A stretch of DNA of 64,000 nt from Cunninghamia lanceolata (taxonomy: Eukaryota; Streptophyta; Pinopsida; Cupressales; Cupressaceae): the NCBI GenBank assembly GCA_027924645.1, contig BSBN01000242.1, positions 4,216,001 through 4,280,000 of the forward strand. The letters are read 5' to 3'. Under the pieces are notes generated by a model, which saw only the letters and a program-made list of their open reading frames with translations, had not been told where the DNA came from and made no database searches. A program made the translations under genes and the position numbers. Shown here piece after piece: positions 1-11,545 of this stretch (within the stretch, counting starts at the first letter, position 1; each line of letters opens with the position of its first letter).

Positions 1-1222
1 TCTTTGCTAGGTCTACCTGTATTCCTTTTGGAGAAATGTAGTGACCAAGTACTACACCTTCCTGCGTCATCATGAAGCACTTTGCACTGTTTAATGATAG
101 GCTATGGTCTTCACATCTTTTCAACACCTTGCCTAAGTTTGCTAATGCCTCTTCAAAAGTAGCACCATAAGTAGTGAAATCATCCATATAGATTTCCATA
201 CAATCATGTGAGATATCAGGAAATATGCTAATGACTGCTCTTTGGAAAGTTGCAGGTGCATTGCATAAGCCAAATGGAAGCACTGAGTAGGCATATGTCC
301 CCAAAGGACAGGTAAATGTTGTTTTCTCTTGATTTTCAGGTGCAATCTGAATCTGATTGTAACCGCTGAATCCATCCAAAAAGGAAAAGTACTACTTTCC
401 TGCAAGTGAGTCCAATACTTGGTCTATGAAAGGAAGGGGAAAATGATCCTTTTTGGTAGCAGAATTTAATTCTCTATAATCAATACAGACTCTCCATTTT
501 CCTCCCTTCTTGGGAACAAGAACCAAAGGAGACACCCATTGGTTATCTGAGATTGGGTAGATAAATCCTGCATCTAATAGCTTCTGTAATTCCTCTTTGA
601 TAATTTCTCTTAGTGTAGGGTTGATTCTCCTTTGTGGTAGTCTTACTAGTGTAAAATCTTCCTTTATGTAAATCCTGTGAGTGCATAATGTAGGATCCAA
701 TGCTTTCATGTCATGATAATCCCATGCAAAAGCATTTTTATGTTTCTTTAACAAATTTTCCAAGGATAGTTGTTGTGCTTGAGTCAAGTTGCTATTAATA
801 TTGAGATATCTTTCTTCTAAAATTTCCACTTGAGTTGTGAAGTCAACCATAGTTACTTCATTAATGCTAGGTATCTTAATTTCTTGTGGAAGCAATGTAT
901 GGAACATACCTGATGCTGCAGGAAAAATTGGAACAAGCATCCTTTCTGGATCAGCAGAATGAGAGGATGATGCTTCCTCTACTTCATAAAGATTTTGAAT
1001 TATATTAGACAACACCTCCTCCTCTCCTTGAAGCTGCAGGAAAGAACTTCTGCCTATCATCATAAGTTGCTCCATAGAATCAGCTTCCTCCGCCTCTTCA
1101 CCAACATGAGGCCAAACATGATTATCCATGTCATGAGATGGCTGTGCAGGTGGGTAAATAACAAGTGTTTTAGTGATGTCATATTTTGGTTGACCACAAA
1201 ATATTTTATTTCTCTCCTTCTA
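1..1222 (-). pseudogene. Reverse transcriptase part of Athila-like pol, one internal stop
   Basis: This would copy the element RNA into DNA. The open frame from about 1222 leftward carries a linker, then the RT fingers and palm (LLDAGFIYPISDNQWVSP, KKGGKWRVCIDYREL, FPLPFIDQVLDSLAGK). A TAG stop at 390-392 interrupts it. The same frame then continues without shift to the window edge with FLDGFSGYNQ, LPFGLCNAPATFQRA and the catalytic box YMDD at 179-190. A single base change is enough to explain the stop. The frame also has stops just upstream of 1222, so the join to the protease is lost. RNase H and integrase would lie left of base 1. Confidence 0.85.
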
Positions 1223-1489
1223 TCAGAGAAATCCGGTCAGAGAAAGCCTAAATAGAAGGAGAAAAAGGCTTAAATCCTTCAATTATTCATGTTGTGCCTT
1301 GCAAAATAAAATCCCAAAAATCTCACCTTGAGAATCTTTGCAGAAAACCCAGAAATCGTTTGTCTCCATTTGTTTTCCATCGCAGAGATTTCTCAGTTTT
1401 ATACTTAGTCATTTTTCATGTATATGATGATGACGTCATCCTTGTGTTGGGTTTTTCTGTCATTTGGTCGATTTGCATCTCAGATACAT

Positions 1490-2810
1490 TCCTTGTATCT
1501 TGGTCATGTACAGTGTTACTGTACATTGGGTCCTTTGTATGTATTGTTGTATGTATTTTGTATATACAAAGGCCATATACAAAGGTAAATGTACATTGGC
1601 AAGATACATAAGGCAATATACAAGGGGGAGACATACAAAGGATTTTCGGTGTGACATGTTTATCGGCGGCTCAACTCATAGTCTCTCCGATGGTCGATGA
1701 AGCATACAAGGGGCAGACATACAAGGGATTTTTGACGTGACAATGACCATTGGCGGCTCAGTTTGAGGTCTCCCTGACGGTCCGATGCATTTGCATATAC
1801 AAAGGCAAATGATACAAAGGAAAGATGCAAAGGTCATGATATAAAGGTGAATGTATATCAGGTGATTGTATCTCATATACAATCACATATACAAAGCAAC
1901 AAATAAAAGAGATACAAAGGTTGGGGCCCACCAATTGTATGAATATGCGATTGTATCTTTGCACATACAATCGCATATACAAGGGCATATACATTCCTGA
2001 TATACAAGTCCCGACCCTGAAAATAATATGCATTTTGGTCGATAAAGGCACAAGCGATTGTCTTTTGTTTGTATGTTCGCATTGCATGTAGGCAATAGAC
2101 AAAGGCAGATGCAAGTCAAATGTGCAAAGGGCAGGTACAAGTTCAGATGCATGTTTGTATGTACAGGTTTTTATGTAGTTTTTGTTTGTATATTTCACAT
2201 TGTATATGCGATTTACAAAGGTTAGATACAACGACGATATACAAGGTAGACCTGACTGGGAAATCAAATTTGGCAAATTCAACATTGAGTTTCGCAGTGT
2301 ATATGATGAAGTGCTTGTATATGCCAATATGCAAAAAGGCAAAGATGCAAGGCCGGACCTATTGCAAAGTTCCAATATGGCTGATAATCCTTTGAGTTTG
2401 CATTGTATGTATATGCGATTGTATCTCATATACAAGTCAATATACAAAGGTCATATACAAAGGGATTTCGGCGAGACTTAGTGCATTGGCAACTCAGTTT
2501 AAAGTCTTTCCGACAACCGATAAAGCATGCAAATGTTCAGCGATGTTTCTCAGTTTCAGCGCAACGGCAAATCAGATGTTGACATGTGGCAGGGGCAGAA
2601 GAGGCAAAAGGTAATACAAAGGCAAAAGCATATACAAAGGGCACATACAATTGCATATGCAAGGCAATTTGAATATACAAAAGGAGGGAAGTTACATAAA
2701 TGCATAAAGTGAACCCAGCAGTCAAGTGCATGTGCGCTTGTATATTCAATTGCAAGATATGGTGATATACAAGTGCAGGTATGCAAAGCGCTAAACAGAT
2801 ACAAGACACA
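1490..2810. repeat. Irregular cluster of ATATACAAAGG-type motifs
   Basis: Short motifs such as CATATACAAAGG, GATACAAAGG, ACATACAAGG and their complements (TGTATATG) recur dozens of times at irregular spacing in both orientations. Spacing is not regular enough for a simple satellite. Short open frames crossing it are by-products of the repeat. Confidence 0.75.
1623..2532 (+). repeat. Diverged ~90-bp repeat, three copies
   Basis: Copies at about 1623-1710, 1711-1796 and 2452-2532 share the order ACATACAAAGG, ATTT-CGG-GTGACA, TTGGCGGCTCA, GTCTCTCCGA, GATGAA/GATGCA. The first two are adjacent; the third is about 650 bp away within the TACAAAGG cluster. Confidence 0.6.
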
Positions 2811-3717
2811 GTTGACCATAACTTTGACCGCCCATATCTCCCTCATCCTGGCAAATTTGAACATGCTTCAAAAGGCAAAAGTGCTTATTTTTGCCTCCTC
2901 TTTCATCTGGCGGGCTTTTGGGGGGATTTTTCTTATTTTCAAAATATGATCTAGATTTGCATGCTCGATCGACTGGACGTTTCAGCGACCTTTTTTTTTG
3001 GCGAGTGGAGATGTAGATATTTGTTGCATTTATGGGTGCAGGCCAATGATTCAGCAGCTCACATTGAAGGCCCAAAATATCTTCCACCTGCCCTGTTCCA
3101 GATATTTTATGCCATAACTTCTTGCAGGTGGACGTCTCTTCAGACGTAGATATTTTTTCTGACATAGCCCATGGGCAAAATGGATTGTAACCGACTGAGG
3201 TGGGGTTAAAAAATGTAAAATGATATATATACATGGGAAACAGATGTATTGTTGTTGGTTTTTCTTCTGGGTTGTTTTGTAATGGCTACTTGGCCTCTAT
3301 AATCAATATAAACTGGTATTTTGCCTCTCTTTTATTTTTTTAGCACTGTGTCTGCTCTTTGGATTAGTGTAGGCTGTGTATTGTGGACAAAACAGTCCCT
3401 TTCATTCCTCCATTATTCTGTCTTGACCTCCATTAGAATTAATATGAGTCTGTGTAAGTCTTTCCAGCTGTGAGATTATTACTGTGTTGATTCAGTTGCA
3501 GCCAAACACATTTAAATCTAGTGTATCATCCCCTTTCATTTCAGTTTCCTTCTAACCCATTTCCCCTGCAAGCATTAGCACTAGGTTTAGATATTTTCCT
3601 CTAAGCATTAGGCTTAGAGGTAGGAAGTCAGCCTTCTCTAGAGGTCTGATCTCATTTCGCAAGGTCCCACACTTTGAGATCATTCCCATGTTTCTCCAGA
3701 TTGCTGAGTTTTAAAAT

Positions 3718-4548
3718 TCAGCAAGGGTGCAAATCTGGGTGACAACAAGTGCTTCTCCCATCAGAGATGGTCATGTCTCCTGACTGACACCCAATATAAG
3801 CATCTACTGTGGCTAACCACGGCCTTCCCAAAATGATGGGGTATCCTCCCAATGTAGCTTTAGGAGAAAGTATCATGAAATCAGCTGGATATTCCCATGA
3901 GTCCAAGGATACCACAATATCCTCGACTATCCCGTCAGGTTTAACAGTAGAGCTATCAACAAGCTGTAGGACAGTAGGAGTTGGTTGCATGGTTGCAACA
4001 TTCAGTTGCTGCAAGATATCCTTTGTCATTACATTTATGGCTGCTCCAAGATCAATCAAAGCATTTCTGATTTGGATTCCATTTATAACAACTCCTACCC
4101 TAGGACTTTCTGGGTCATTATATTTGGGAACAACCACTTTCCCAAGCATGATGTTAGCCAATTGTCCCACCACATGGACCATAGTGGGGTCTTTCCCTTT
4201 TCTGCCTGGCTTCTTAAGGCATGCTTCTTTAATTGCTTTGCCATATATAGAAACATCTTTTATGGCTTGAAATAGAGGGATCTTGACACATACATGTTTC
4301 AACTGATCTAGAATATCAAAGGTGGGTTCCTCTTCTACTACTTTTTGTTTCATAGTTTCTAACCTTTGTGGAAATGGTGGTTCTTGGGGAGTTTGTTTGA
4401 CTATCACTAGTTCAAGATTTTTAGGTACATCTAATTGAATGGGGTTTTTGTTAAGTTCCACTTCCTCCTCAGAAAGCTCAGTAATGACAGGTCTTGAAGG
4501 AGTTGCCAAGGTAGTTCCTGAACGTAGATGTATATCACTTACATTCAC
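3718..4548 (-). pseudogene. Aspartic protease region of Athila-like gag-pol
   Basis: A 276-codon frame holding the retropepsin-like protease, which would cleave the polyprotein. The active-site region reads VVINGIQIRNALIDLGAAINVM, with DLGA where an active enzyme has DSGA or DTGA, so it is probably inactive. The flap-like region and PIILGRPWLATVDAYIGC are typical of plant Ty3/gypsy proteases. The frame ends at TISDGRST followed by an unrelated tail, which suggests a frame change close to the end. The upstream part is a charged linker after gag. It lies downstream of gag in element order, as expected. Confidence 0.8.
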
Positions 4549-6104
4549 AACATATGCAGGGAATTGATTTGGATCAGCAGAATATACTGGCTGTTGTTGT
4601 GGTCTATTATTTAGGTTAGGTGAGGGTTGAACTGGTAACTAAGTAGGTCTAGGTGTATTTGAATTGGAGCTAGCAGGTGGAGGCATTATAGCAGGCTGTT
4701 GGGGCTGAGGAGGTGACTGCATGTAATTAGTGGTCTGATTTGGTCATTGTTGTCCCCCTCTCCATTGAGATGTTTGCTGCCAATTTCTTGGAGGTGACTG
4801 CCAATTCCCTGGAGGCTGCTACTACTGGGGTGTAGGGTTTTGGTAATTTAGCCAAGTATTTTGAGAGTTTTTCCAAGGTTGAGGTGGATATCCTCCATAA
4901 CTAGATGGAAATGGCTGTTGCCATTGGTTACCAGATGCATAAGTATTAAAATGCGGTCTAGCATATGATAATGAATCTGGTGACATACCTTGTCTTGGAG
5001 CCCATGGCCTCCTTTGTGCAACATAGAAGACTTGATCCTCTTCAACTTGTATTGGCTTGAACTCATGTGGAATCTGCTTGTTGTCAATGTGAGCTACCAG
5101 CTTGCATCTGCAGTCCCTCTTCTTTTGTTTGCAATGAAGACAATATTCGGCTAACATTGCCTCAGCCTCTTCATGCTTCTTCTTTGCCTGGAGTGTGTCC
5201 AACTAGGTGGCCATATTGTTTATAATATCTTGCTTAAAATCAGATAGCAAGTGGCTTATTTCCATCCTTGAAACTCCATTGGTAGAGGTTTTGCCCATAA
5301 GGGAATGGGAACCTCTTCCTTTCTTCATGGCTGCTCTAGAATAATTCTGGCACAACTTCTTAATATCATCACAACACACTTGGGTAATATCTCCTCCCAT
5401 TAAATCCAAGGCATCTGTGCAACTCTCACTTATTCCCTTGAGGAAGAGTAGTTTCTGAGAGTCCTCAGTGAGTGCATGATGGGGAGACTTTTGTAAACAA
5501 AACAAGAACCTTGAGATGTAATCCTCTAAATTTTCATCTTCTTTTTGCTGCATTCTGAAAATATCATTTCCTCTCATATCCCCACTCCTACATTAGTCTT
5601 TATATTTCTCAAGAAATTTATCTTTCATTTCTTCTTAGGTATTGACAACATCACTACCTAGACTCATAAACCACCTTAATGCAGCTTCTTTCATGGTAGT
5701 AGGAAACAACTTAAGTTTATGAGCATCAATAGTGTAGTCATAGCTTCTGCAGAGGATATCAAATTCAAACAAGGTGTCTGGGTCCTCTATTGCAAGTTCA
5801 TAGAACTTGGGGAGAGCTGAAGCAGGTATGTTCTTGAGATTATCTGCTTCATTTGAAGAGCAATCAGAAATGGAAACGTTGGTTGATTAGGTACATTTTG
5901 AGAAGCCATGACTACTGGACCTATTATCAAGGTAAATGGGTTTTCAACTAGGTTTGGGGTATCTTGTTCTTCAGAGGATATTTCAAAACTATTCAAATCA
6001 GGGAATGCATCAAGGAAAGGATTCACTTCTGCTTCTTCTGCTAGGTAAGTTGAATCATTAGGAAGGAATCTCCCTAAAGCATCTCTTCTCCTACCTCTAT
6101 GCAT
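4549..6104 (-). pseudogene. Gag region of Athila-like element, several breaks
   Basis: This would form the virus-like particle. In element order, 6104-5787 encodes an Athila-type gag N-terminus (MHRGRRRDALGRFLPN, then an acidic stretch). Near 5830-5880 the frame shifts, and the capsid-like part continues as FYELAIEDPDTLFEFD through ALRWFMSLG to MRGNDIFRMQQKEDENLEDYISRF (from 5577). In-frame stops occur near 5590, near 5636 and at 5203-5205. The segment 5202-4822 carries a Cys-rich cluster (CLHCKQKKRDCRC), a possible nucleic-acid-binding knuckle. 4821-4549 encodes a Gln/Pro-rich linker with stops. Confidence 0.78.
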
Positions 6105-6246
6105 GCAATATACTCAGTATCAGCCACTTCTCACACAAAAAATGTTGATGGGTTGTAGATGGTTTCTTCCTAACTAAAACACATTTTAAGGAAAAACTGC
6201 AAGGAATAATACTAAAGATGACTCCAAAGATCTTCTTAGTTTGACA

Positions 6247-6267
6247 CCATCCCTGGCAATGGTGCCA
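6247..6267 (-). other. Primer binding site, tRNA-Asp type
   Basis: On the minus strand the site starts TGGCACCATTGCC, four bases inside the LTR edge at 6272. Plant elements primed by tRNA-Asp use TGGCGCCGTTGCC. The differences are CG to CA changes, the expected decay of methylated CpG. Confidence 0.8.
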
Positions 6268-6271
6268 AAAA

Positions 6272-7240
6272 TGTTGGTCTTTTACAATGATTTAACAACT
6301 GAGCTCTTAAAACTGTAACTCAGAGATTGGACATCTAACTTAAGTAACTGTCTTAATCACTTATGGAGATGCATTTCACTTGTCAACCCAAGGACGTGAA
6401 CTTGAAATGGGGCAGCACGGTATGTGCACTAAGAACTTCCAAAGTAGCCACATTCATTCTATAGCTAAGAAAGACATAATGTTGAAGATAAACTACTAAA
6501 AAGGAAATAACAAGAATACTAAACATTAAGCAACAACTATTTTAGGATCAAGTACATGACATAAAGTAAAAGTCTGGGCAAACAAATAGGAAACTACTCT
6601 GTCTGCTTTGGTTGCAGGAACAGACACAGAATAGAATTCTAGTGGCTGCAGGAACATTAAGTGTCAGATTTAACTAAATGGTTAACAGAAAATGTAACTA
6701 AACTAGAGGGTGGAATTCTCACCAAGTGGGCCCCCTTGGATGAGTATTCCCTAAGACAAATGTAAAATCAGAAATGCGAACTTACAACTTCATTTTATTC
6801 ATTCGAAAGGATGAGTACAACTGAATGTTATAACTATATTACTAAAAACTGGATAATGCAAGTACAATCTCTGAATAATCAACAACCCCTCAAAAGGAGC
6901 ATCAGAGTCTTATTTATAGAAGGAAAACTACAAAACTAATTACCTAGTAGGGTGATCAACTTCAATAGAATAGGAGGACACCTCATTATGGAAAACATAG
7001 AAAGTGGAAAGGAGGTTACGCATGCAGGGGAATTTGGTCAAGCAAGTTGCTTTAACGTAGATCTAGCATAACAGTAACTCCTAAATTTTCTCAACAGGTA
7101 TTTAAGATTAGTTACAAAGTGGATGCCTTCCCTCCATTTGACATTTGAATGATCACCATGTTTGACTTTTATGGTAAGCGACCAACCAGCAGAATCTTCC
7201 TCTTTTTTATGGATGTCGATTATATTTGCATAACAATATT
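6272..7240 (-). repeat. 5' LTR of Athila-like element, outer edge uncertain
   Basis: The inner edge TGTTGG at 6272 follows the primer site directly. The partner LTR is outside the window, so the outer end cannot be fixed by comparison. Candidate ends are the CAACA near 7097 and the AACA near 7230. No gene is seen inside. Confidence 0.6.
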
Positions 7241-7489
7241 AGTACACACAAATAATTACACGTCCGTAACTACCTTGGAGTAATATTCATTAACTATATG
7301 TAAAATTAACATAGATAGTTCATATAGCATGTCTTTGTCATAAAAGGATATAAGAAATGACCTATGCTCAACAAGTTATAGCTTTGGGGTAATGACATAG
7401 AAAGATCAAGATTAAAGTACCAAAGTCCAAGATAACTACAACAAGTGGATAATAAAGTTTAACAAAATTGAGTCATAAACTAGACTCAT
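7241..7489. other. Stretch without a recognised gene
   Basis: AT-rich sequence between the LTR and the PPR fragment. I see no coding or structured feature. Confidence 0.5.
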
Positions 7490-7648
7490 CAACCTTTTCA
7501 ACAAATCCATTTTTTGCATATCTTTCAATCATTGCATTCCATTATAGAACATCTCTTTTAGGTGTTACGTCTTACAATTGACATGCCTTGTCTATGCTTC
7601 CACACTTTACATACATGTCTACAAGGGCAGCTGCACTTCCTATCGTCT
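7490..7648 (-). pseudogene. Short PPR-protein gene fragment
   Basis: Translated on the minus strand, the fragment reads ALVDMYVKCGSIDKA, then PKRDVL, WNAMIERYAKNGFVEK. These are successive PLS-class pentatricopeptide repeat motifs, found in organelle RNA-editing and RNA-processing factors. It covers about one and a half motifs, has at least two stops and has no start or targeting peptide. It ends where the CT-rich minisatellite begins. It uses the same motif type as the tandem PPR array at 21.8-23.7 kb but on the opposite strand. Confidence 0.7.
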
Positions 7649-8115
7649 CTCTATTTCTCTCCCCTCTCTACGTCCTACCCTTTCTCTAAGTCTCTGCTTC
7701 CCTCCCCTCTGTACCTCCCACCTTCTCTCTCACTCTCTTCTTCCCTCCCCTATCTACATTCTACTGTCTCTCTCACTCTCTACTTCCCTCTCCTATCTAC
7801 CTCCTACCCTCTTTATGAGTCTTTGCTTCCCTTGCCTCTCTACCTCCTATCTTCTCTCTCACTCTCTTCTCCCCCTTCCTCTGTACCTCTTACCCTCTCT
7901 CTCACTTTCTATTTCCCTCCCTTGTCTACCTCCTACCCTCTCTCTCAGTCTCTGCTTCCCTCCCCTGTCTACCTCCTACCCTCTCTCTTCTCTTACTTGC
8001 CCTGTCTACCTCCTACGGTCCTCTCCCACTCTCTACTTCCATCTTGTCTCTACCTCCTATCCTCTCTCTCACTCTCTACTACCCTCCTTTCTCTACCTCT
8101 CCTCCTCATTCATCC
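7640..8115 (+). repeat. CT-rich minisatellite
   Basis: Tandem, imperfect units built on CTACCTCCTACCCTCTCTCT and CACTCTCTACTTCCCTCCCC, with a period of about 60 bp in most of the array. Apparent reading frames (Ser/Leu/Pro-rich) in this stretch are by-products. Confidence 0.85.
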
Positions 8116-8374
8116 CATCTAATGAAATTTCATAAATTATCTTGTTTCCATTTCATTGAATCCAAATTTATATCCTCATCCATCTTTACATGTCCTATTT
8201 TTCTTACATTTCCATGTTCTTTGTCGACAAGGGAGAGCGAGAGGGAGGAAAAGGGAGAGAGGATGGAGATGGAGGGGAGAGAAACCTGGGAGAGATACCT
8301 GGTGATAGGGAGAGAGAGATAGAGACTCCTAGCTTTCTTGTTTTAGAGAGAGAGAGGGTGGGTCAGGTTTATGA

Positions 8375-10945
8375 GTTTAGGGTTGCTTAAGTTTAGGGTT
8401 TAGGGGAATCATTTAGGGTTTAGACATTTAGGGATGCTCACGTTTAGGGTTTAGGAGAGTTATTTAGGGTTTAGGGGTTAGGGATTTAGGGTTTCTTAGG
8501 TTTAGGGTTTACGGGTTAGGGATTAGAGAGAGAGAGTGTGAGGGGATCGATAGATATTGGGAGAGATCTAGGGAGATAAAGGTTTAGAGTTGCTTCCAGG
8601 GTTTATGGTTTAGAGGTTTGGGGTTTAGGGTTGCTCAGTTTTAGGGTTTAGGGGTTAGGGGTTATGGTTTAGTGGCATTATTTAGGGTAACTTAAGGTTT
8701 ATGTTTTAGGGGTTAGGGGTTAAGGTTTAGAGGTTTATGTTAGGGTTTAGAGAGAGAGGACTGATAGGGAGATATAGAGGAGACCAAGGGGAGACATAGG
8801 GAGATAGAGGGTGAGGGACATGGCTAGAGACATAGGCAGAGAGATTGAGAGGTAGAGGGATGATAGAGACAAGGAGATAGGGTTTAGGGTTGATCGAATT
8901 TAGGGTTGATTGGGTTTAGGGTTTAGGGGTTAGGAGTTTAGAGAGGGAGAGATATGGAGATAGAGGGTGAGGGACATGGCTAGAGACATAGCCAGAGAGA
9001 TTGAGAGGTAGAGAGATGATAGAGACAAAGAGATAGGGGTTTAGGGTTGATCGGGTTTAGAGTTTAGGGGTTAGGAGTTTAGAGAGGGAGAGATAGTGAG
9101 ATAGAGGGTGATGGACATGGCCAAAGACATAGGCAGAGAGATTGAGAGGTAGAGGGATGATAGAGACAAGGAGATAAGGGTTTAGGGTTGATCAGATTTG
9201 GGGTTTATGGTTGGTATATATGATGTATAGAATGGTGTAAATGACTAACATATTGGCACTTATGATGTTTTGATGGCTTCTGTGGCTGGCAGAGGGTAGA
9301 ATGACACCTATGATTGGCTAAGGTGTAGAATGATGTTTGTGATTGATAGGTAGGTGCTACTAAGGATCATATTGGCACATACGATATACAAAATGGTGCA
9401 AATGACTAACAGATTGGCACTATGATCTTCTAATGGCTCTTGGTGAGGTATTTGTTTGATTTTGATTATTTTTGGGATCATTTGAGATGGAGCTTAGATT
9501 GATTTGGGATGGAGTTGGGATGAAATGGATTGGTTTAGGGATGATGAGAGGTGAAAAGGACTAGATTAGGAATGATTAGAATGGTTTTAGGGATAGTCTG
9601 AAGTGGTTTAGTGCTGATTAGGGAATGATTAGAATGATTTAGGAATAGTTTAGGGATGGTATTTGAGATGAAATCTAGGTTGATTGGAAAATGATTAGGG
9701 ATGAATTTAAATTGATTTGGATGTGATGAATTTAAATTGATTTGGATGTGATTTGGGATGGTGTGAAGTGGTTTAGGGCTGATTAGAAGTGGTTTAGGGA
9801 TGATTAGAGATGAAATTGGAGGGATTAGGGATGATTTGGGATTGATTAGGAATGAATTTGGTTGCAATGAAAGATTAATGTTTTCATGTTTTCATGTTAT
9901 AGAGATTGGGAGAGATAGGGAGATAGAGTTTTAGGGTTGCTTCCAGGTTTTATGGTTTAGGGGTTAGGGGTTTAGGGTTTTAGGGTTGCTCATTTTTAGG
10001 GTTTAGGGGCATTATATATGGTTTAGGGGTTAGGGGTTAAGGTTTAGAGGTTTAGGTTTATGGTTTAGGTAGAGAGGTGAATAGGGAGATACAGAGGAGA
10101 CCGGGCCTTGGAGAGATGTCTATGTCTCCTCTATCCCTCTCTCTAACTATACCTACCTCTCTATCTCTCTCTCCCTGTCTCTCTATCTTGCTAGATCTCT
10201 TTTGATCCCCTCTCTCTAACTCTACCTTTCTATCTCTCTCCCTCACTATTTGAGGTTTACATGAGTTTAGGGTTTCTCAAGTAAATATGGTTTAGGTTTT
10301 AGGGTAAGGGTTTAGGGGAATTATTTAGGCTTTAGGGGTTTAGGGATGCTCAAGTTTAGGGTTTAGGGTCTAGGGGTTAGGGTTTAGGGTTTACGGGTTA
10401 GGGGTTTAGGATTGCTTGAGTTTAGGGGTTAGGGTTTAGGGTTTAGAGAGAGATAGAGCGAGGGGACCAATAGAGATTGGGAGAGATAGGGAGATAGAGG
10501 TTTAGGGTTGCTTCTGAGTTTTATGGTTTAGGGACCTTAGGGGTTTTGGGGTTTAGGGTTGCTCTTTTTAGGGTTTAGGGGTTAGGGTTTAGGGACATTA
10601 TTTAGGGTTTAGGGTTTATGGTTTAGGGGTTAGGGGTTAAGGTTTAGAGGTTTAGGTTTATGGTTGAGGTAGAGAGGCGAATAGGGAGATACATAAGAGA
10701 CTGAGCCTAGGTGAGATATCTCTGTCTCCTCTATCCCTCTCTCTAACTATAACCTTTGCTTCCATGTTTTATGGTTTAGGGACCTTAGGGTTTTAGGGGT
10801 TTAGGGTTGCTGGATTTTAGGGTTGCTAGATTTTAGGGTTTAGGGATAGGGGTTAGGGGCATTATTAAGGGTTTAGGGTTTATGGTTTAGAGGTTTAGGT
10901 TTATGGTTTAGGTAGAGGGGAGAATAGGGATCCCTATCTCTATCT
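8375..10945 (+). repeat. Degenerate telomere-type TTTAGGG satellite with GA-rich spacers
   Basis: Imperfect TTTAGGG/GGTTTAGGG units dominate, broken up by GAGAGATAG-rich blocks. Longer units recur, for example GTTGCTTCCAGGGTTTATGG-like landmarks near 8591, 9929, 10508 and 10756. Plant telomeres use TTTAGGG, but this array is impure, internal and has long higher-order units, so it is an interstitial satellite. The segment 9205-9890 is a different repeat (next entry). Confidence 0.88.
9205..9890 (+). repeat. Non-telomeric repeat patch inside the TTTAGGG array
   Basis: A block near 9214-9270 (GGTATATATGATGTATAGAA, then GGTGTAAATGACTAACA) is partly repeated near 9370-9430. From about 9440 the sequence is a run of GATTTGGGATGG, GGTTTAGGGATGATTAG and similar words with a period of about 20-30 bp. 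Confidence 0.6.
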
Positions 10946-11361
10946 CTCTAGACATATGGATCCCTATCTCTTAATCTATCCCTCGCTACCTCTCTCTCCT
11001 CTTTATCTCTCTCCCCATCCTCCTACCTCTTGAAATCTCTCTCCCTATGTCTCTAGACATCTCTTGATCTCTTTCCCTATTGAGCTATCTATCCTCATAA
11101 CCCCATCTCTTAATATACCCCTCTCTATCTCTCTCTCTCTGTATTTCCCTATCTATCTCTCCCTTGCTAGATGTATCTCCATATATCTCCCCTCTCTCTA
11201 TATATGTATCTCTATCTTTCTCCCTCTATAGACCCCTTTCTCTATCTCGATCCCCATCTCTCCCTTTACCCGTCTCTATCTCCACCTATCCTCTCTATCT
11301 CCATGTCCCTCTCTATCTCTCCATGTCTCCCGATCCCTCTTTATATATAGGATAGAGAAAT

Positions 11362-11406
<45 letters not shown>
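10946..11406. repeat. CT/GA-rich stretch ending in (GA)n
   Basis: Mixed CTCTCTAT and CCCTATCTCT words, then a pure (GA)n microsatellite at about 11364-11406. A similar CT-rich zone lies at the matching place beside gene 1 in copy B (about 44060-44160). Confidence 0.85.
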
Positions 11407-11408
<2 letters not shown>

Positions 11409-11443
11409 CTCTCGTGTAGATACAAGGTTACCTTTATGTTATC

Positions 11444-11495
11444 ATGCTTCCCATAACACGCTCGCATTATAATGCGAGCACATTATTGGAAGCAT
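11444..11495. other. 52-bp palindrome with TTATAA core upstream of gene 1 (copy A)
   Basis: The central 20 bases at 11460-11479 are a perfect palindrome (GCTCGCATTATAATGCGAGC), and the outer arms ATGCTTCC/GGAAGCAT extend it. A related palindrome lies at the matching position in copy B (43930-43989). It could be a transposase-binding or promoter element, or a cruciform-forming site; the sequence does not decide. Confidence 0.8.
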
Positions 11496-11512
11496 GGAAA
11501 ATGGTAAAAAAG

Positions 11513-11545
11513 CATGTGGGATCCGTGTTTCAGACCCCACATGCC
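11513..11545. other. Small hairpin GCATGTGG...CCACATGC
   Basis: Two perfect 8-base arms flank a short loop, just inside the palindrome. The matching stretch in copy B (about 43889-43920) keeps one arm and a diverged partner. Confidence 0.55.

Larger units (their letters stand above)
1223..3717. other. Non-coding interruption between protease and RT of the Athila-like element
   Basis: In an intact element the protease and RT frames would be nearly contiguous; here about 2.5 kb separates them. The middle part (about 1490-2810) is packed with TACAAAGG-type motifs and diverged ~90-bp repeats. The part from about 3230 to 3717 has no recognisable coding content. I found no clear terminal repeats or target duplication, so it may be a decayed nested insertion or a lineage-specific spacer. 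Confidence 0.5.
1..7240 (-). mobile_element. Degraded Athila-like Ty3/gypsy LTR retrotransposon, truncated by window edge
   Basis: Reading on the minus strand from right to left there is an LTR (TG at 6272), a primer binding site of tRNA-Asp type, a gag region, an aspartic protease region and a reverse transcriptase that runs off the left edge. The RT wording (KKGGKWRVCIDYRELN, then YMDD) and the Asp-type primer site fit the Athila lineage of plant Ty3/gypsy elements. Every coding part has stops or frame changes, so the copy is dead. About 2.5 kb between protease and RT does not look like the element's own coding sequence. The outer LTR boundary (about 7097-7240) is unresolved because the partner LTR lies outside the window. 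Confidence 0.82.

Noticed and set aside
7562..8135. Ser/Leu/Pro-rich proteins of about 185 residues
   Set aside because: Artefacts of the CT-rich minisatellite; two frames are open at once with repetitive content.
8375..10945. A true telomere or subtelomere end because of TTTAGGG repeats
   Set aside because: Units are impure, mixed with GA-rich blocks and longer-period repeats, and flanked on both sides by other DNA. The matching array in copy B is internal to a transposon.
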